DNA of 64,000 nt, taken from contig MWCY01000015.1 in the NCBI GenBank assembly GCA_002070275.1, positions 1 through 64,000 of the forward strand. The letters run 5' to 3'. The notes beneath the pieces are model-generated. The model saw only the letters and a program-made list of their open reading frames with translations. It was not told where the DNA came from and did not search any database. Position numbers and translations under genes: made by a program. Positions 35,934 to 44,609 of this stretch are shown piece by piece; position 1 is the first letter of the stretch, and every line of letters begins with the position of its first letter. This DNA comes from Candidatus Hydrogenedentes bacterium ADurb.Bin170 (GTDB taxonomy: Bacteria; Hydrogenedentota; Hydrogenedentia; Hydrogenedentales; CAITNO01).

Positions 35934-37043
35934 ATGCAAAAAAATGTTCCGATTGTTCTGGTGCTGGTTCTTTTTCTCCTTGGCGGTGCAGCCAGCGGAG
36001 CGCCTGCACGCGAAACGCCTCTGATACGGTGGCCAGCTGTGGCGGGTGTGAACTATTCGTCAGATCCGGAAACACTTCTCTCGACTCTTGTGAATTTCCG
36101 GATGCAGGCGGATGTTCCTGAAATCAATAACCGTCTGGTGGCGATTATCGCATCGCCCGGCCCCTACGGGCTTGCGGGTAAAACCACCGCCCACGCTTTC
36201 AAGTCTCTGCAGCCCGGACAGTACGGGCGCGTGGTGATACTGGCACCGGGGCATGGTCCGGGATTTGAAAACTGTTCCATTCCGGCAGTAGATATATTCT
36301 TGACGCCCCTCGGACCTGTGCCTCTCGACGGTGCCGCCATACGAACGCTCATGTACTCGCCCCTCTTTCAAATGCATCAGATTCGCTATGACGGTGCTAA
36401 GCCTCATGAGCGTCTGCACGAGTACGAGTTTGCAATTGAATCCATGCTGCCCTACCTGCAGGAACGGCTTCTGGAGTTTAAACTGGTACCCGTGCTGGTC
36501 GGCGATTTGCGTGACCCGCAGGGGAAAACCACGGAAAACACCATGGCGGCTTTTGCCAACGCCATTAAACCCATTGTGGATGAACGGACGCTGATTGTCG
36601 TGGCAAGCAGTATTACCCACTATGGCGAAGAGTACAAAAATACGCCTTTCACGGAAAACATCGAAGACAACATTGCCCATCTTGACCGGCAGGCCTTTGA
36701 AGAGATTCTGTCGCTGAATCTGACAGGTTTCCGCGCCTATCTGAAAAGAAGCAAAAACGTGATTGACGGTCAGGACTGCATCCAGATTCTGATGCAGATG
36801 CTTCCGCCTCATACTCAGGCACGTCTGCTCGCCTACACGACTTCAGGCGCTGTCAGCGGAAACTGGAAGTCCTCCGTCAGTTACGGCAGCTTTGTGTTTC
36901 ATGATCTGGATGCCCCGGCACTTTCTGCCCGCCCGGACCAGGTGCGCCCTCTGATTCTTCGCAAGCCTGAAAAGACGGCGGCATCTGCAGGCGAAGCTCC
37001 GCCGGCGGGAGGGCAGGGAAAAACGGATACAGCGGTACCGTAA
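35934..37043 (+). CDS. Exported MEMO-like protein (AmmeMemoRadiSam system B homologue)
   Basis: A 369-residue protein with an N-terminal signal peptide (about 1-24), then a MEMO1-like domain related to extradiol dioxygenases. Recognisable parts are VVILAPGHGP, TPLGPVPLDG, LPYLQ, LVPVLVGD and VVASSITHY. The usual first histidine motif (PHAGY) reads SPGPYG, and the EHSLE histidine is replaced in EYEFAIE, so the metal site looks changed. Export is unusual because typical members are cytoplasmic. GTG 35898 is an alternative start. AMMECR1 follows 14 bases later. Confidence 0.82.
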   Translation: MQKNVPIVLVLVLFLLGGAASGAPARETPLIRWPAVAGVNYSSDPETLLSTLVNFRMQADVPEINNRLVAIIASPGPYGLAGKTTAHAFKSLQPGQYGRVVILAPGHGPGFENCSIPAVDIFLTPLGPVPLDGAAIRTLMYSPLFQMHQIRYDGAKPHERLHEYEFAIESMLPYLQERLLEFKLVPVLVGDLRDPQGKTTENTMAAFANAIKPIVDERTLIVVASSITHYGEEYKNTPFTENIEDNIAHLDRQAFEEILSLNLTGFRAYLKRSKNVIDGQDCIQILMQMLPPHTQARLLAYTTSGAVSGNWKSSVSYGSFVFHDLDAPALSARPDQVRPLILRKPEKTAASAGEAPPAGGQGKTDTAVP

Positions 37044-37057
37044 ATCAGGAGCCGGAC

Positions 37058-37648
37058 ATGGAAGAAAAAGAGATTCAGCTCACCCCGGATGAAAAAAGTC
37101 TCCTGCTGCGTATTGCCCGGGAATCTGTACAGGCGTATCTGGAGGAGGGCGTTTCTCCGGCAATGGACACTTATCCGCTGACCCCTCTGTTAAAACAAAA
37201 GATGGGCGTTTTTGTTACGCTGCGCTGTGCGGGGGCATTGCGCGGCTGCATCGGGCATATTTTTGCGCAGAAAGGGCTCGCGCAAACAGTGGCGGTCAAT
37301 GCCGTCAATGCCGGGTTTTACGATTCCCGCTTTGCACCGCTTCGTCCCGAGGAGCTGGAGGCGCTGCGTTTTGAGGTGTCTGTGCTGCTTCCCGCCGAGG
37401 AGGAGAGTCCTTTTATTCCTGTGAATGATCCCGGCGAAATCTGCATCGGACGGGACGGTCTCTATCTGGAGCACCCGGAAGGCCGTGGGCTTCTTTTGCC
37501 GCAGGTGCCGGTGGAGCAGGGCTGGAATGGCACCGCATTTCTGGAAGGGATTTGCCGGAAAGCGGGCGTTCATGCCGGAGGCTGGCAGGATCCTGGTGCC
37601 CGGCTCTGGCGGTTTCGCGCGTGTGTGTTCGGTGAATCAGAGGACTGA
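37058..37648 (+). CDS. AMMECR1-family protein (AmmeMemoRadiSam system A)
   Basis: A 196-residue soluble protein with the family's core GALRGCIGHI (about residue 60), FYDSRFAPLRPEEL, LEVSVL-like 'RFEVSVLLP', and GRGLLLPQVP. AMMECR1, MEMO and a radical SAM enzyme often occur as a three-gene set of uncertain biochemical role. Here only A and B are adjacent. The start follows an AGGAG site. It ends the operon and converges on the lipase-like gene with a 12-base gap. Confidence 0.93.
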   Translation: MEEKEIQLTPDEKSLLLRIARESVQAYLEEGVSPAMDTYPLTPLLKQKMGVFVTLRCAGALRGCIGHIFAQKGLAQTVAVNAVNAGFYDSRFAPLRPEELEALRFEVSVLLPAEEESPFIPVNDPGEICIGRDGLYLEHPEGRGLLLPQVPVEQGWNGTAFLEGICRKAGVHAGGWQDPGARLWRFRACVFGESED

Positions 37649-37660
37649 CCGGGCGGTGCA

Positions 37661-38503
37661 TCAGACTGACTGCAGCCGTGCGCTGATCCAGTCGATAACA
37701 GTCTGCATGTAGCGTTCTTTATCAAGATCATTGTAGATCTCGTGATACGCATCTTCAAAGAGTTTCAGTTCCTTGTCGGCGGCACCGGCTTTTTCGAAGA
37801 GCGCTTTGCTTCCTGAAGGACCGACGATACGGTCGCAGCAGCCGTGAATGACCAGCATCGGCACGGTGATCCGGGGCATTTCTTTTTCAATGATGCGGAT
37901 GGTCCTATGAAACTCCCGTGCCGTGTGCGCAGCCACTTTACCGTGATAGCTCAGCGGATCCGCATCCGTCCTCCGCTGTACTTCAGGATCCCGGCTGAGC
38001 CCTGAATTGTCAACCTGGCTGACGGGCATCCAGGGGGCGAGTGCGGCAACATACGGAGTGAGCGCAATCAGGGCGGCGGGCACCTCATCACTGAAAGCGA
38101 GGAAGGGGCTGCTGAAAATCAGACCACGGACATCAGGCTGTCGGGTTGAAGCCCAGCGAGCCAGTACCATGCCGCCCATGCTGTGCCCGAAGACAAAAAG
38201 CGGAGCGGAGGGATCGCTGTCTTCCGTAACGCGTTTCAGAAAGATATCCAGATCATCCGGCAGCTCGTCGAAACGGGCAACATAGCCGCGTCTGCCCGGT
38301 GATCTGCCGTGTCCGCGCTGGTCGTAGGCATAGGTTGCCATGCCCGTGTTCTGAAACTGTTCCATGACCCAGCTGTAGCGGGCGCAATGGTCGCCGTAGC
38401 CGTGCAGTACGATCACGCGCGCCCGGGGCGGGGATGGTGTAAGGAGATGCCGTTCAAACAATTTGATACCCGGGGCAACTTCAAACCAGCCTTCCTGAAA
38501 CAT
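37661..38503 (-). CDS. Alpha/beta hydrolase of the monoacylglycerol lipase type
   Basis: A 280-residue serine hydrolase without a signal peptide. It has VLHGYGDHCARY, YDQRGHGRSPG, the nucleophile elbow GHSMGG (serine about 120), the acid Asp in IHGCCDRIV and the catalytic His in DAYHEIYND. The length and RGHGxS motif match lysophospholipase/monoglyceride lipase-like enzymes. It is 12 bases downstream of the large repeat protein gene on the same strand. Confidence 0.9.
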   Translation of the reverse strand: MFQEGWFEVAPGIKLFERHLLTPSPPRARVIVLHGYGDHCARYSWVMEQFQNTGMATYAYDQRGHGRSPGRRGYVARFDELPDDLDIFLKRVTEDSDPSAPLFVFGHSMGGMVLARWASTRQPDVRGLIFSSPFLAFSDEVPAALIALTPYVAALAPWMPVSQVDNSGLSRDPEVQRRTDADPLSYHGKVAAHTAREFHRTIRIIEKEMPRITVPMLVIHGCCDRIVGPSGSKALFEKAGAADKELKLFEDAYHEIYNDLDKERYMQTVIDWISARLQSV

Positions 38504-38515
38504 GGGGAGTCCTTT

Positions 38516-41374
38516 CTACAGCGCCGTATCAGCAGCAGCTGATGCGCACCTGTTGTTCTGCCAGCACAGCACCAGCGGCGGCGGCAGTACATAATCACGA
38601 AACACGCCGGTGATTTCCATTCTGCTGATACCGGGCTGAATGGTAAACCGGTATTTTCCCATGCGGGAAAGCAGCTCTCCCGCACCGGTATACCAGCCGT
38701 CAAAGTGATATTCTGTGTTGACTCTGATAGCCTGCAGTGTGATTGTCATGTTTTCCGCAAGCCGGTACACACCGGGCGGGGGGCTGATCTGCCCGGCACC
38801 ATTGCCATCAAGAAGAACGGTGAGTACGGCGCCTCTGGATCCGGTCTGCAGCCCGACTGTTTTGTCTCTGTCCAGACAAAGCATTTTGTCTGTATAAACA
38901 GCATCCTGGTCCATATCGCCCGTCCATCCGCCGAAGTATGCATCATCGGACAGGATGGCAGTGAGAGGAATTTGTGCGTTTTTGGCGAAGTGATACAATC
39001 CCGGATCAAAGTCTCTGATGACTGACAAAGACGAGCCTTCAGTACGCAGCACTGTCAGGCGGACATGCTCTGTTTCTTCTGCCGGTGCAAAGCGTGCGGT
39101 GATTACTTTGTCTCCGTCCATGATCAGATTCCGGACCGGATCGGGGCTGAGCAGATCTCCTTCCCATCCGATGAAAACCAGATTGGAATTCGCAGGCGGT
39201 ATGGCCATAAGGGGCACTGCTTCTCCGTTTGTGCGACCGCTCAGCCCGGGAGGCGGAAAGAGCTTCGGGGCATGCATGCCGTCAGGGAGATCCAGCCGGA
39301 TATCGAGCTGCCAGTCGGCAGGGGCAAACCGCGCGGTAAGCGCTTTATCCTGATCCATCAGAACAAGAATCTTCGGCTGGGCAGGCAGTGCGTTTGCAGG
39401 AAGATCTCCTTCCCAGCACAGAAACACAGCGTCCGGATCCGGCGTCGCATGCAGCTGCACATAGGTGCCTTCTTCAAACTGTTCTATACCCTGCCAGTCC
39501 CGGTCGATGTGCCCTTTGCCTTCGGCAGTGAGCTGAAGCGAATACAGAGGCAGTCCGAAGACGGCGGTGATGCCGTCGTCTTCTTCAAGCACTACGCGCA
39601 GTAAGGGGTTCTCGGACAGGATTCCTTTTTTAAAAGAGCGCCAGTAGTGGAAGATCAGCCCTTCCGGCGGTTTGGCGATGAAATCGGCAGGGGTACCGAC
39701 CAGTACAGTATAGTCGCCGGGTGCCGGGATGATTTCAGCTTCAGGGTGCGTCGAGGCGAGGTGCAGAGAGCACGCCCCTCTGCCGAAAACCGCAGATGCA
39801 TGCATGCCCTCTTCAGCGGTTACAGTCAGGGAAGGTGTAATGGCGACCTGCTCTTCACCGCTTTCGCGGGTGATTTTCCAGCCGCCGAAAAAACGCTCCG
39901 CTGCAGGCACAGCCTGAAGGGTGAGCTGCGTTCCGGCAGGGATGTGATAGCGCCCCGGTGCCGGGGTAAGCGTCCCCGGAGAGCCTTTTTCTTTTTCGAC
40001 AGAAAGAGAGACCAGATTGTGCCGGGTGAAACATGCCCGGACTTTCCGGCTGGCGGTCATGGGCAGATGCAGCAGCCTTTGCGTTCTGTCGGCACCTTCC
40101 GGAAGATCGCCTTCCCATCGGAGAAAAGCAATGTCGAGATCGGATATCCAGCAGGCTTCCAGCGACTGAATATCCTTCTCCTGTCCGGTGAATCCGTAAA
40201 GGCCCGGCATGGGCTTTAGCGCACCTGCAGGAAGCATGGCGGGCTCTCCGTCAATTTCTGCTTCCAGATCAAGAAAGCACTGCGCCGGTACAAAGTGCGC
40301 GGTAAGGGATGCGTCCGCCGTCACCGGCAGGGTAAGGAGAGCGTCGTGACTGATGCCGTCATGGGCCGTGCCCGACCAGCCCGCAAAGGCACTTTCATGA
40401 TTAAGCGTTCGTGCTTCCAGCGTGAGTGTGCTTCCGTAAAGGGCGTGCAGTACCGGCGGACAGGGCGAGGCGCCGGAAAAAACCAGACCTGCTGTCGGCG
40501 GCGGAGAATCTACACAGACCTGAATCCGTTTTTCAAGGGGTTCAAAAACAGCCCGGTATGTTTTATTCTCGTTAACCCGGAAGGAAAAATCAGCCCAGCG
40601 CGGATTTTCTGAGGCCAGAACGATCTGTCCTTTTTCGTCTTCTATGCGGGATAAATGCCACCCTTCTTCAGCGGCGGCGCGAAGAGTCACTTCCGTGCCT
40701 GCTGCCAGAGGATACGTCCCGACGGGGACGCCGTACCAGCCCTGCCCTTCTGTTTCCAGTGTGATGAGCGCGCCGCTGCGGTAGAACCAGGCAATGGCGG
40801 TAAGGTTTCTTTCAGTGGGGAGTGTACAGGTCGGAAAGGGTTCCCGGCGGGCCGAGGTGCTTTCGCCAGCACCGGTATCTTCGGGGAGTATCTCCCATCC
40901 GCCGAAAAAGCTTCCCTTATCAGGCAGAGCGGTAAACGCCTCCGGCCAGTCGTTGCGGAATACCCAACTGCCCGGGGCGGGGTCTGTGGTGCCCGATCCC
41001 GGCCCGGCGCATTGTATGGTCACTTTCTGAAAGGAGACACCCGGCGGCGGCGTATCGGAAAAGATCGCTGTAATGCTGCGTTCTCTGCCTTTCATTTCCA
41101 CGGTGATTTCCGGGCTGGTGCTTGAGATGGTGCCTGCCCATTCACGGAACCCCAGTCCGGTACCGGGCAAAGGCCGTGCGAGAAGATTCGCATGATAATC
41201 ACGTCCCACATGGAGCGTTTTTACGGGTGGCAGAACGCTGCCTTTTCCCTGGATATGAATATGGAGGCGTTTGAAGTCGTTGGGCAGCAGGAGGACGAAA
41301 GTGAGGAAGATGACAGCAAAAATAGCCAGCCTTTTGAAAAAGGTGAATATTTTCTTCAAAAGCGGGTGTGCCAT
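38516..41374 (-). CDS. Large membrane-anchored protein of tandem InlB-type B-repeats
   Basis: A 952-residue protein with a short cytoplasmic N-terminus and one hydrophobic segment (about 13-31). The rest is about a dozen divergent 65-80-residue units. Units typically carry 'GxGxxxPxPGxY', then 'FxxWxGD' and end 'K.V.A.F' (for example FIGWEGDL, FLCWEGDL, FGGWTGDM). This is the 'divergent InlB B-repeat' beta-grasp-like pattern seen in surface proteins. No enzyme domain or C-terminal anchor is visible. It may be an adhesin or an extended envelope stalk. The ribosome binding site is weak. Confidence 0.82.
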   Translation of the reverse strand: MAHPLLKKIFTFFKRLAIFAVIFLTFVLLLPNDFKRLHIHIQGKGSVLPPVKTLHVGRDYHANLLARPLPGTGLGFREWAGTISSTSPEITVEMKGRERSITAIFSDTPPPGVSFQKVTIQCAGPGSGTTDPAPGSWVFRNDWPEAFTALPDKGSFFGGWEILPEDTGAGESTSARREPFPTCTLPTERNLTAIAWFYRSGALITLETEGQGWYGVPVGTYPLAAGTEVTLRAAAEEGWHLSRIEDEKGQIVLASENPRWADFSFRVNENKTYRAVFEPLEKRIQVCVDSPPPTAGLVFSGASPCPPVLHALYGSTLTLEARTLNHESAFAGWSGTAHDGISHDALLTLPVTADASLTAHFVPAQCFLDLEAEIDGEPAMLPAGALKPMPGLYGFTGQEKDIQSLEACWISDLDIAFLRWEGDLPEGADRTQRLLHLPMTASRKVRACFTRHNLVSLSVEKEKGSPGTLTPAPGRYHIPAGTQLTLQAVPAAERFFGGWKITRESGEEQVAITPSLTVTAEEGMHASAVFGRGACSLHLASTHPEAEIIPAPGDYTVLVGTPADFIAKPPEGLIFHYWRSFKKGILSENPLLRVVLEEDDGITAVFGLPLYSLQLTAEGKGHIDRDWQGIEQFEEGTYVQLHATPDPDAVFLCWEGDLPANALPAQPKILVLMDQDKALTARFAPADWQLDIRLDLPDGMHAPKLFPPPGLSGRTNGEAVPLMAIPPANSNLVFIGWEGDLLSPDPVRNLIMDGDKVITARFAPAEETEHVRLTVLRTEGSSLSVIRDFDPGLYHFAKNAQIPLTAILSDDAYFGGWTGDMDQDAVYTDKMLCLDRDKTVGLQTGSRGAVLTVLLDGNGAGQISPPPGVYRLAENMTITLQAIRVNTEYHFDGWYTGAGELLSRMGKYRFTIQPGISRMEITGVFRDYVLPPPLVLCWQNNRCASAAADTAL

Positions 41375-41496
41375 AAGAACGTTGTCATCCGGTTCAGAAA
41401 AGATAATTACGGAACTGCTGCGTGCAGCGTATCATTTTCCACTATTGGAAGGAAGGAAATCCATCAGAGGGCGGATACGGCTTTCCGGGAAAAGCC

Positions 41497-42003
41497 TTAT
41501 TTTTGAGACGCTGCCAGACCCGATGCTTCCAGCGCCAGAAAACGCTCCTTCCACGGGAGGCCGTAATAATAGCCGCCGAGAGTACCGGAAGCGCTGAGCA
41601 CCCGGTGGCAGGGGACGACCAGGCAAATGGGATTCACGCCCAGAGCCGATCCGGTGGCGCGTGCCGCCCCGGGATGCCCGATGCGCTGTGCAAGTGTGCC
41701 GTAGGTGGAGGTGCCCCCGTAAGGGATGCGGTATGCTTCCCGCCATACTTTCTGCTGGAAGGGGGTGCCGCCGGACATATCGAGAGGAATCGCATCGAAC
41801 TGAACGGGTGTGGCGCTGAAATAGTCGGCGAGGAGCCGGTGCAGTGTTTTGTCCCAGGAAGCTTTGCGTGCTTTATCGACTGCTGCAGGCATCTGTTTTT
41901 CATCGGGAACCAGAGACAGCCGCTTCAATCCGGCTTCTGAGAAAAAACCGCAGAAAGCGCCTCCGACAAAGCGGAAGCAGAAGTTTGTGCATGTCTCTGT
42001 CAT
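41497..42003 (-). CDS. ogt: Methylated-DNA--protein-cysteine methyltransferase
   Basis: A 168-residue suicide enzyme that moves methyl groups from O6-methylguanine to its own cysteine. The active-site motif is VVPCHRVL with C132, preceded by TPFQQKVW and the helix-turn-helix recognition segment RATGSALGVNP. ATG 42003 follows an AGGAG site. The gene begins 26 bases after the RNase P RNA on the same strand, separated by that RNA's T-rich end. The longer frame to 42090 reads into the RNA gene and is rejected. Confidence 0.94.
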   Translation of the reverse strand: MTETCTNFCFRFVGGAFCGFFSEAGLKRLSLVPDEKQMPAAVDKARKASWDKTLHRLLADYFSATPVQFDAIPLDMSGGTPFQQKVWREAYRIPYGGTSTYGTLAQRIGHPGAARATGSALGVNPICLVVPCHRVLSASGTLGGYYYGLPWKERFLALEASGLAASQK

Positions 42004-42028
42004 TCCGATGCTCCTGAGATAAAAAAAA

Positions 42029-42383
42029 GAAGCGGGCCTGTAAGCCGGGTTCTGTCCGAAACGCTTGCGCATCTCTGAACGGTCATTCATCTGGGACGCA
42101 TGTCACCATGCGCCTCTAGCGTCCTACCCGGGACCGGTGCGGGCAACACCATGGGTCCCCTATTTGGACTTGCTCCGGACGGGGTTTGGCAAGCCGCCGT
42201 GTCACCACGACGCTGGTGCGCTCTTACCGCACCTTTTCACCATTGCCTCCGAAGAGGCTGTGTATTTTCTGTTCCACTTTCCGTCGGATCACTCCGCCTT
42301 CGCGTTACGAAGCGTCCTGCCCTGTGGAGCCCGGACTTTCCTCGACACGGCAAACCGTGCCGCGACCGTTCGGCCCGCTTATC
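42029..42383 (-). ncRNA. rnpB: RNase P RNA, bacterial type A
   Basis: Read on the minus strand, the 5' part contains the invariant GAGGAAAGTCCGGGCTC segment. The cruciform core ACAGAAAATAC, GGTAAGAGCGCACC and AGATGAATGACC follow. The 3' part contains GGACAGAACCCGGCTTAC. The two ends pair (agcgggcc with ggcccgct) to form helix P1, and a T-run at 42021-42028 follows, so P1 doubles as terminator. The size of about 350 nt is normal for the ribozyme that matures tRNA 5' ends. Open frames over this interval are spurious. Confidence 0.97.
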
Positions 42384-42388
42384 CATTA

Positions 42389-42418
42389 AGTGTACCGCAT
42401 GTTCCGTTAAAAAGTCTA
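42389..42418 (-). promoter_or_regulatory. Predicted rnpB promoter
   Basis: On the minus strand: TAGACT (42413-42418), an 18-bp spacer and TACACT (42389-42394), placing the start about seven bases before the P1 helix. Confidence 0.4.
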
Positions 42419-42583
42419 TGTGATTTCAGAAAAGGTGTCGTAACTCTTTAGAAATGTCCCGTTTCTTGTTTGTTATCCCGCTGTTGTCCCGTCCATGCAT
42501 TGAACTGATGCCTGTTCCAGAACAAGTTGGGGGCATGCGCCTGTTTGTCCGGCGGATAACCGTATTTGCGAAGAATGCGGTAC

Positions 42584-43180
42584 TCATGCTTTCTTCCTTC
42601 CGGTCTGGCGGGTACGGTAGAGGCGTTCCGAGAATCCGCTCTCCTGCTCAAAGGCGGCGGCTTGCGATGCCATCTGACGATCGAGCAACACCGATGCCAC
42701 CTTTATCAGAACCAATGCGGCATTTGCCGAATACCCGGAATAGATGGACTCCAGAGACCGGATGGACGGCTCTTCCTGCCTGTCGTTTGTAGAAATCTCC
42801 TTAACCCAGACCGCCATCTCATCTGCCGTCATGCATCGCCGGGCAACCAGCGCTTGTCGTCGCGGATCGTCCGGCTGCCACAGAGCAAGATTGCGTTGCC
42901 GTAAAAAGTCTTCATAATCCAGCCGCAGTTCTTCCAGGCTTGCCTTGGCAACATTTGTCAATTTCAGTTCCATCTTTTTCGATGTGCCGCTTGCCATGCT
43001 TCCTTCGGCGATATTCTGTATGCCTGACCGCGCCGCCTGCACCATTTGGTCGTGGGTGCGGCTGCGCTTGTTGATATAGCGATCACAGAAACGGATAGTC
43101 ACATCATAGACCAGCTGCGCCACCTGAAAACTCTTCAATTTGCGGTATCCGCCCTGCTTGGGGATAAGGCTGTCGGTCAT
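42584..43180 (-). CDS. Four-helix-bundle protein with suffix domain
   Basis: A 198-residue helical protein. The first 105 or so residues match the 23S rRNA intervening-sequence/four-helix-bundle family (YRKLKSFQVAQLVYDVT.., QMVQAARSGIQNIAEGSM, LEELRLDYEDFLR). The second half (about 110-198, ending SGFSERLYRTRQ) resembles the extension described as a four-helix-bundle suffix domain. The biochemical role is unknown; small relatives can bind nucleic acids. Its upstream flank contains the 9-bp repeats found in the fba-tpiA block. The start has a GGAGG site at rather long spacing. Confidence 0.82.
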   Translation of the reverse strand: MTDSLIPKQGGYRKLKSFQVAQLVYDVTIRFCDRYINKRSRTHDQMVQAARSGIQNIAEGSMASGTSKKMELKLTNVAKASLEELRLDYEDFLRQRNLALWQPDDPRRQALVARRCMTADEMAVWVKEISTNDRQEEPSIRSLESIYSGYSANAALVLIKVASVLLDRQMASQAAAFEQESGFSERLYRTRQTGRKKA

Positions 43181-43628
43181 TGTGGTGTGTCCTCCGGAGT
43201 TGGAAGAGTGGACAGAGCGGACCGGGGATGCTTCAGAGATCGCTCAAAAAAAGAAACGGACCCTGGCTCGCGATATCCTGTCTTTTCTCTTCTGAATACC
43301 ATAAACATATTATGACTTATGAATAAGCATAGTACCAAGACATTCCATCAAGTACACTGCTTTATCTGAAAATATTTTGCAATCGGTGTCCACTGTATCC
43401 ACTTTGTCCACGCTGTCCACTGCCTTTCACCTGCACCATCCGCTCTACAATACGCTCCGTATCAGATATACGCCGCTCACCCGAGATCAGCTTGGGGAGG
43501 AGGGTATCGCGTGATCCTTTCGGGTTGTCAACCGCGGAACAGGCATTGAAAAATGTTCTCTTTCTTGCTTTCGAATTCCATCCTCCTTCATACTTTGTTT
43601 TTCCAGTACAGAAAGAAAGGATTATTTC
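43181..43628. repeat. Divergent intergenic region with 9-bp repeats
   Basis: This 450-base gap between divergent genes has no credible coding sequence. It holds two units of a 9-bp repeat at 43208-43225 (gtggacaga, gcggaccgg) and a four-unit array at 43388-43423. The segment 43260-43370 is AT-richer and probably carries the promoters; I could not fix them. Confidence 0.6.
43388..43423. repeat. 9-bp tandem repeat, four units
   Basis: Units gtccactgt, atccacttt, gtccacgct and gtccactgc. The same motif family as 289-315 and, on the other strand, 8027-8053 and 9374-9400. Confidence 0.8.
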
Positions 43629-44603
43629 ATGTTTAAAACGCGGATCACAGAAATGGTTCAGGTGCAGCATCCCGTACTGATGGGCGGTATGCAGTGGCTT
43701 GCCCGGGCGGAGCTTGTGTCGGCAGTGGCGAATGCGGGCGGGCTTGCGTTTATTACCGCTGTATCTTTCCGTTCCGTAGAAGAGCTGCGTGAGGAGATCA
43801 GGAAAACCCGGGATCTTACGGACAAGCCTTTCGGTGTCAATATCTCCATGCTGCCTGTGCTGATGCCGGGCGATCTTACCGATGCCTATATGGATCTTGT
43901 CTGTGAAGAAGAGATCCCGGTAGTGGAGACGGCGGGCCGCAGTCCGGAGAAATACGTGGAGCAGCTGCACAGCGCCGGTGTGAAGCTCTTTCACAAAGTG
44001 CCTGCCGTGCGTTTTGCAAAGAAAGCGGAATCCATCGGGGCGGATGCAGTCATCATTGTCGGATTCGAGTGCGGGGGTCATCCGGGGATGGATGATGTCC
44101 CCTCTCTGATTCTTGTTCCCGAGGCGGCTGATGCGCTGCAGATACCTGTCATCGCCGCCGGCGGATTCTGTGACGGCAGAGGGCTTGTGGCTGCGCTGGC
44201 GCTGGGTGCGGAAGGTGTGCTGATGGGCACGCGCTTTATGGCATCCTGTGAAAGTCCCATGCACAACAACTTTAAAGAGTGGATGGTGAATGCGGAGGTG
44301 ACGGATACGATGGTAGTGGAGCGTTCCATCCGCAATGCTGCCCGGATTATGAAAAACGAGGCGGCACGCATTGTAGCGCGCATGGAAGCGGAGGGTGCGA
44401 CTCTGGAAGACCTGCTTCCGGTGATTGCGGGGCGTGTGGGCCGTGAAGCGTATCTGAGCGGCGATCTTGACCGGGGCACCATCGCCTGCGGTCAGGCAGT
44501 GGGCCGTATCCGTGAAATCAAGCCTGTGGCGGAGATTATGGACGATATTCTTTCCGAGGCAAAAGCAGTCGTGGAGCGCCTGAACGGTCTGTGCGGCAGG
44601 TGA
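43629..44603 (+). CDS. Nitronate monooxygenase-family FMN oxidoreductase
   Basis: A 324-residue TIM-barrel flavoprotein. It shows QHPVLMGGMQWLARAELVSAVANAGGLAFI at the N-terminus, then ECGGHPGMDD (about residue 150), and the FMN-phosphate region IAAGGFCDGRGLVAALALGAEGVLMGTRF. The histidine in GGHPG is the usual catalytic base of nitronate monooxygenases; FabK-type enoyl reductases share the fold. Start ATG 43629 has an AAAGGA site. It is a single gene converging on the GT2 gene. The reaction (nitronate oxidation or enoyl reduction) cannot be settled here. Confidence 0.86.
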   Translation: MFKTRITEMVQVQHPVLMGGMQWLARAELVSAVANAGGLAFITAVSFRSVEELREEIRKTRDLTDKPFGVNISMLPVLMPGDLTDAYMDLVCEEEIPVVETAGRSPEKYVEQLHSAGVKLFHKVPAVRFAKKAESIGADAVIIVGFECGGHPGMDDVPSLILVPEAADALQIPVIAAGGFCDGRGLVAALALGAEGVLMGTRFMASCESPMHNNFKEWMVNAEVTDTMVVERSIRNAARIMKNEAARIVARMEAEGATLEDLLPVIAGRVGREAYLSGDLDRGTIACGQAVGRIREIKPVAEIMDDILSEAKAVVERLNGLCGR

Positions 44604-44609
44604 AGCGGC

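Noticed and set aside
42065-42451. Plus-strand frames over the RNase P RNA gene
   Set aside because: The interval is a highly conserved ribozyme on the minus strand; such frames are a known annotation artefact of rnpB.
42584-43180. Diversity-generating retroelement accessory protein (Avd)
   Set aside because: The fold is related, but no reverse transcriptase, template repeat or variable repeat is visible nearby.
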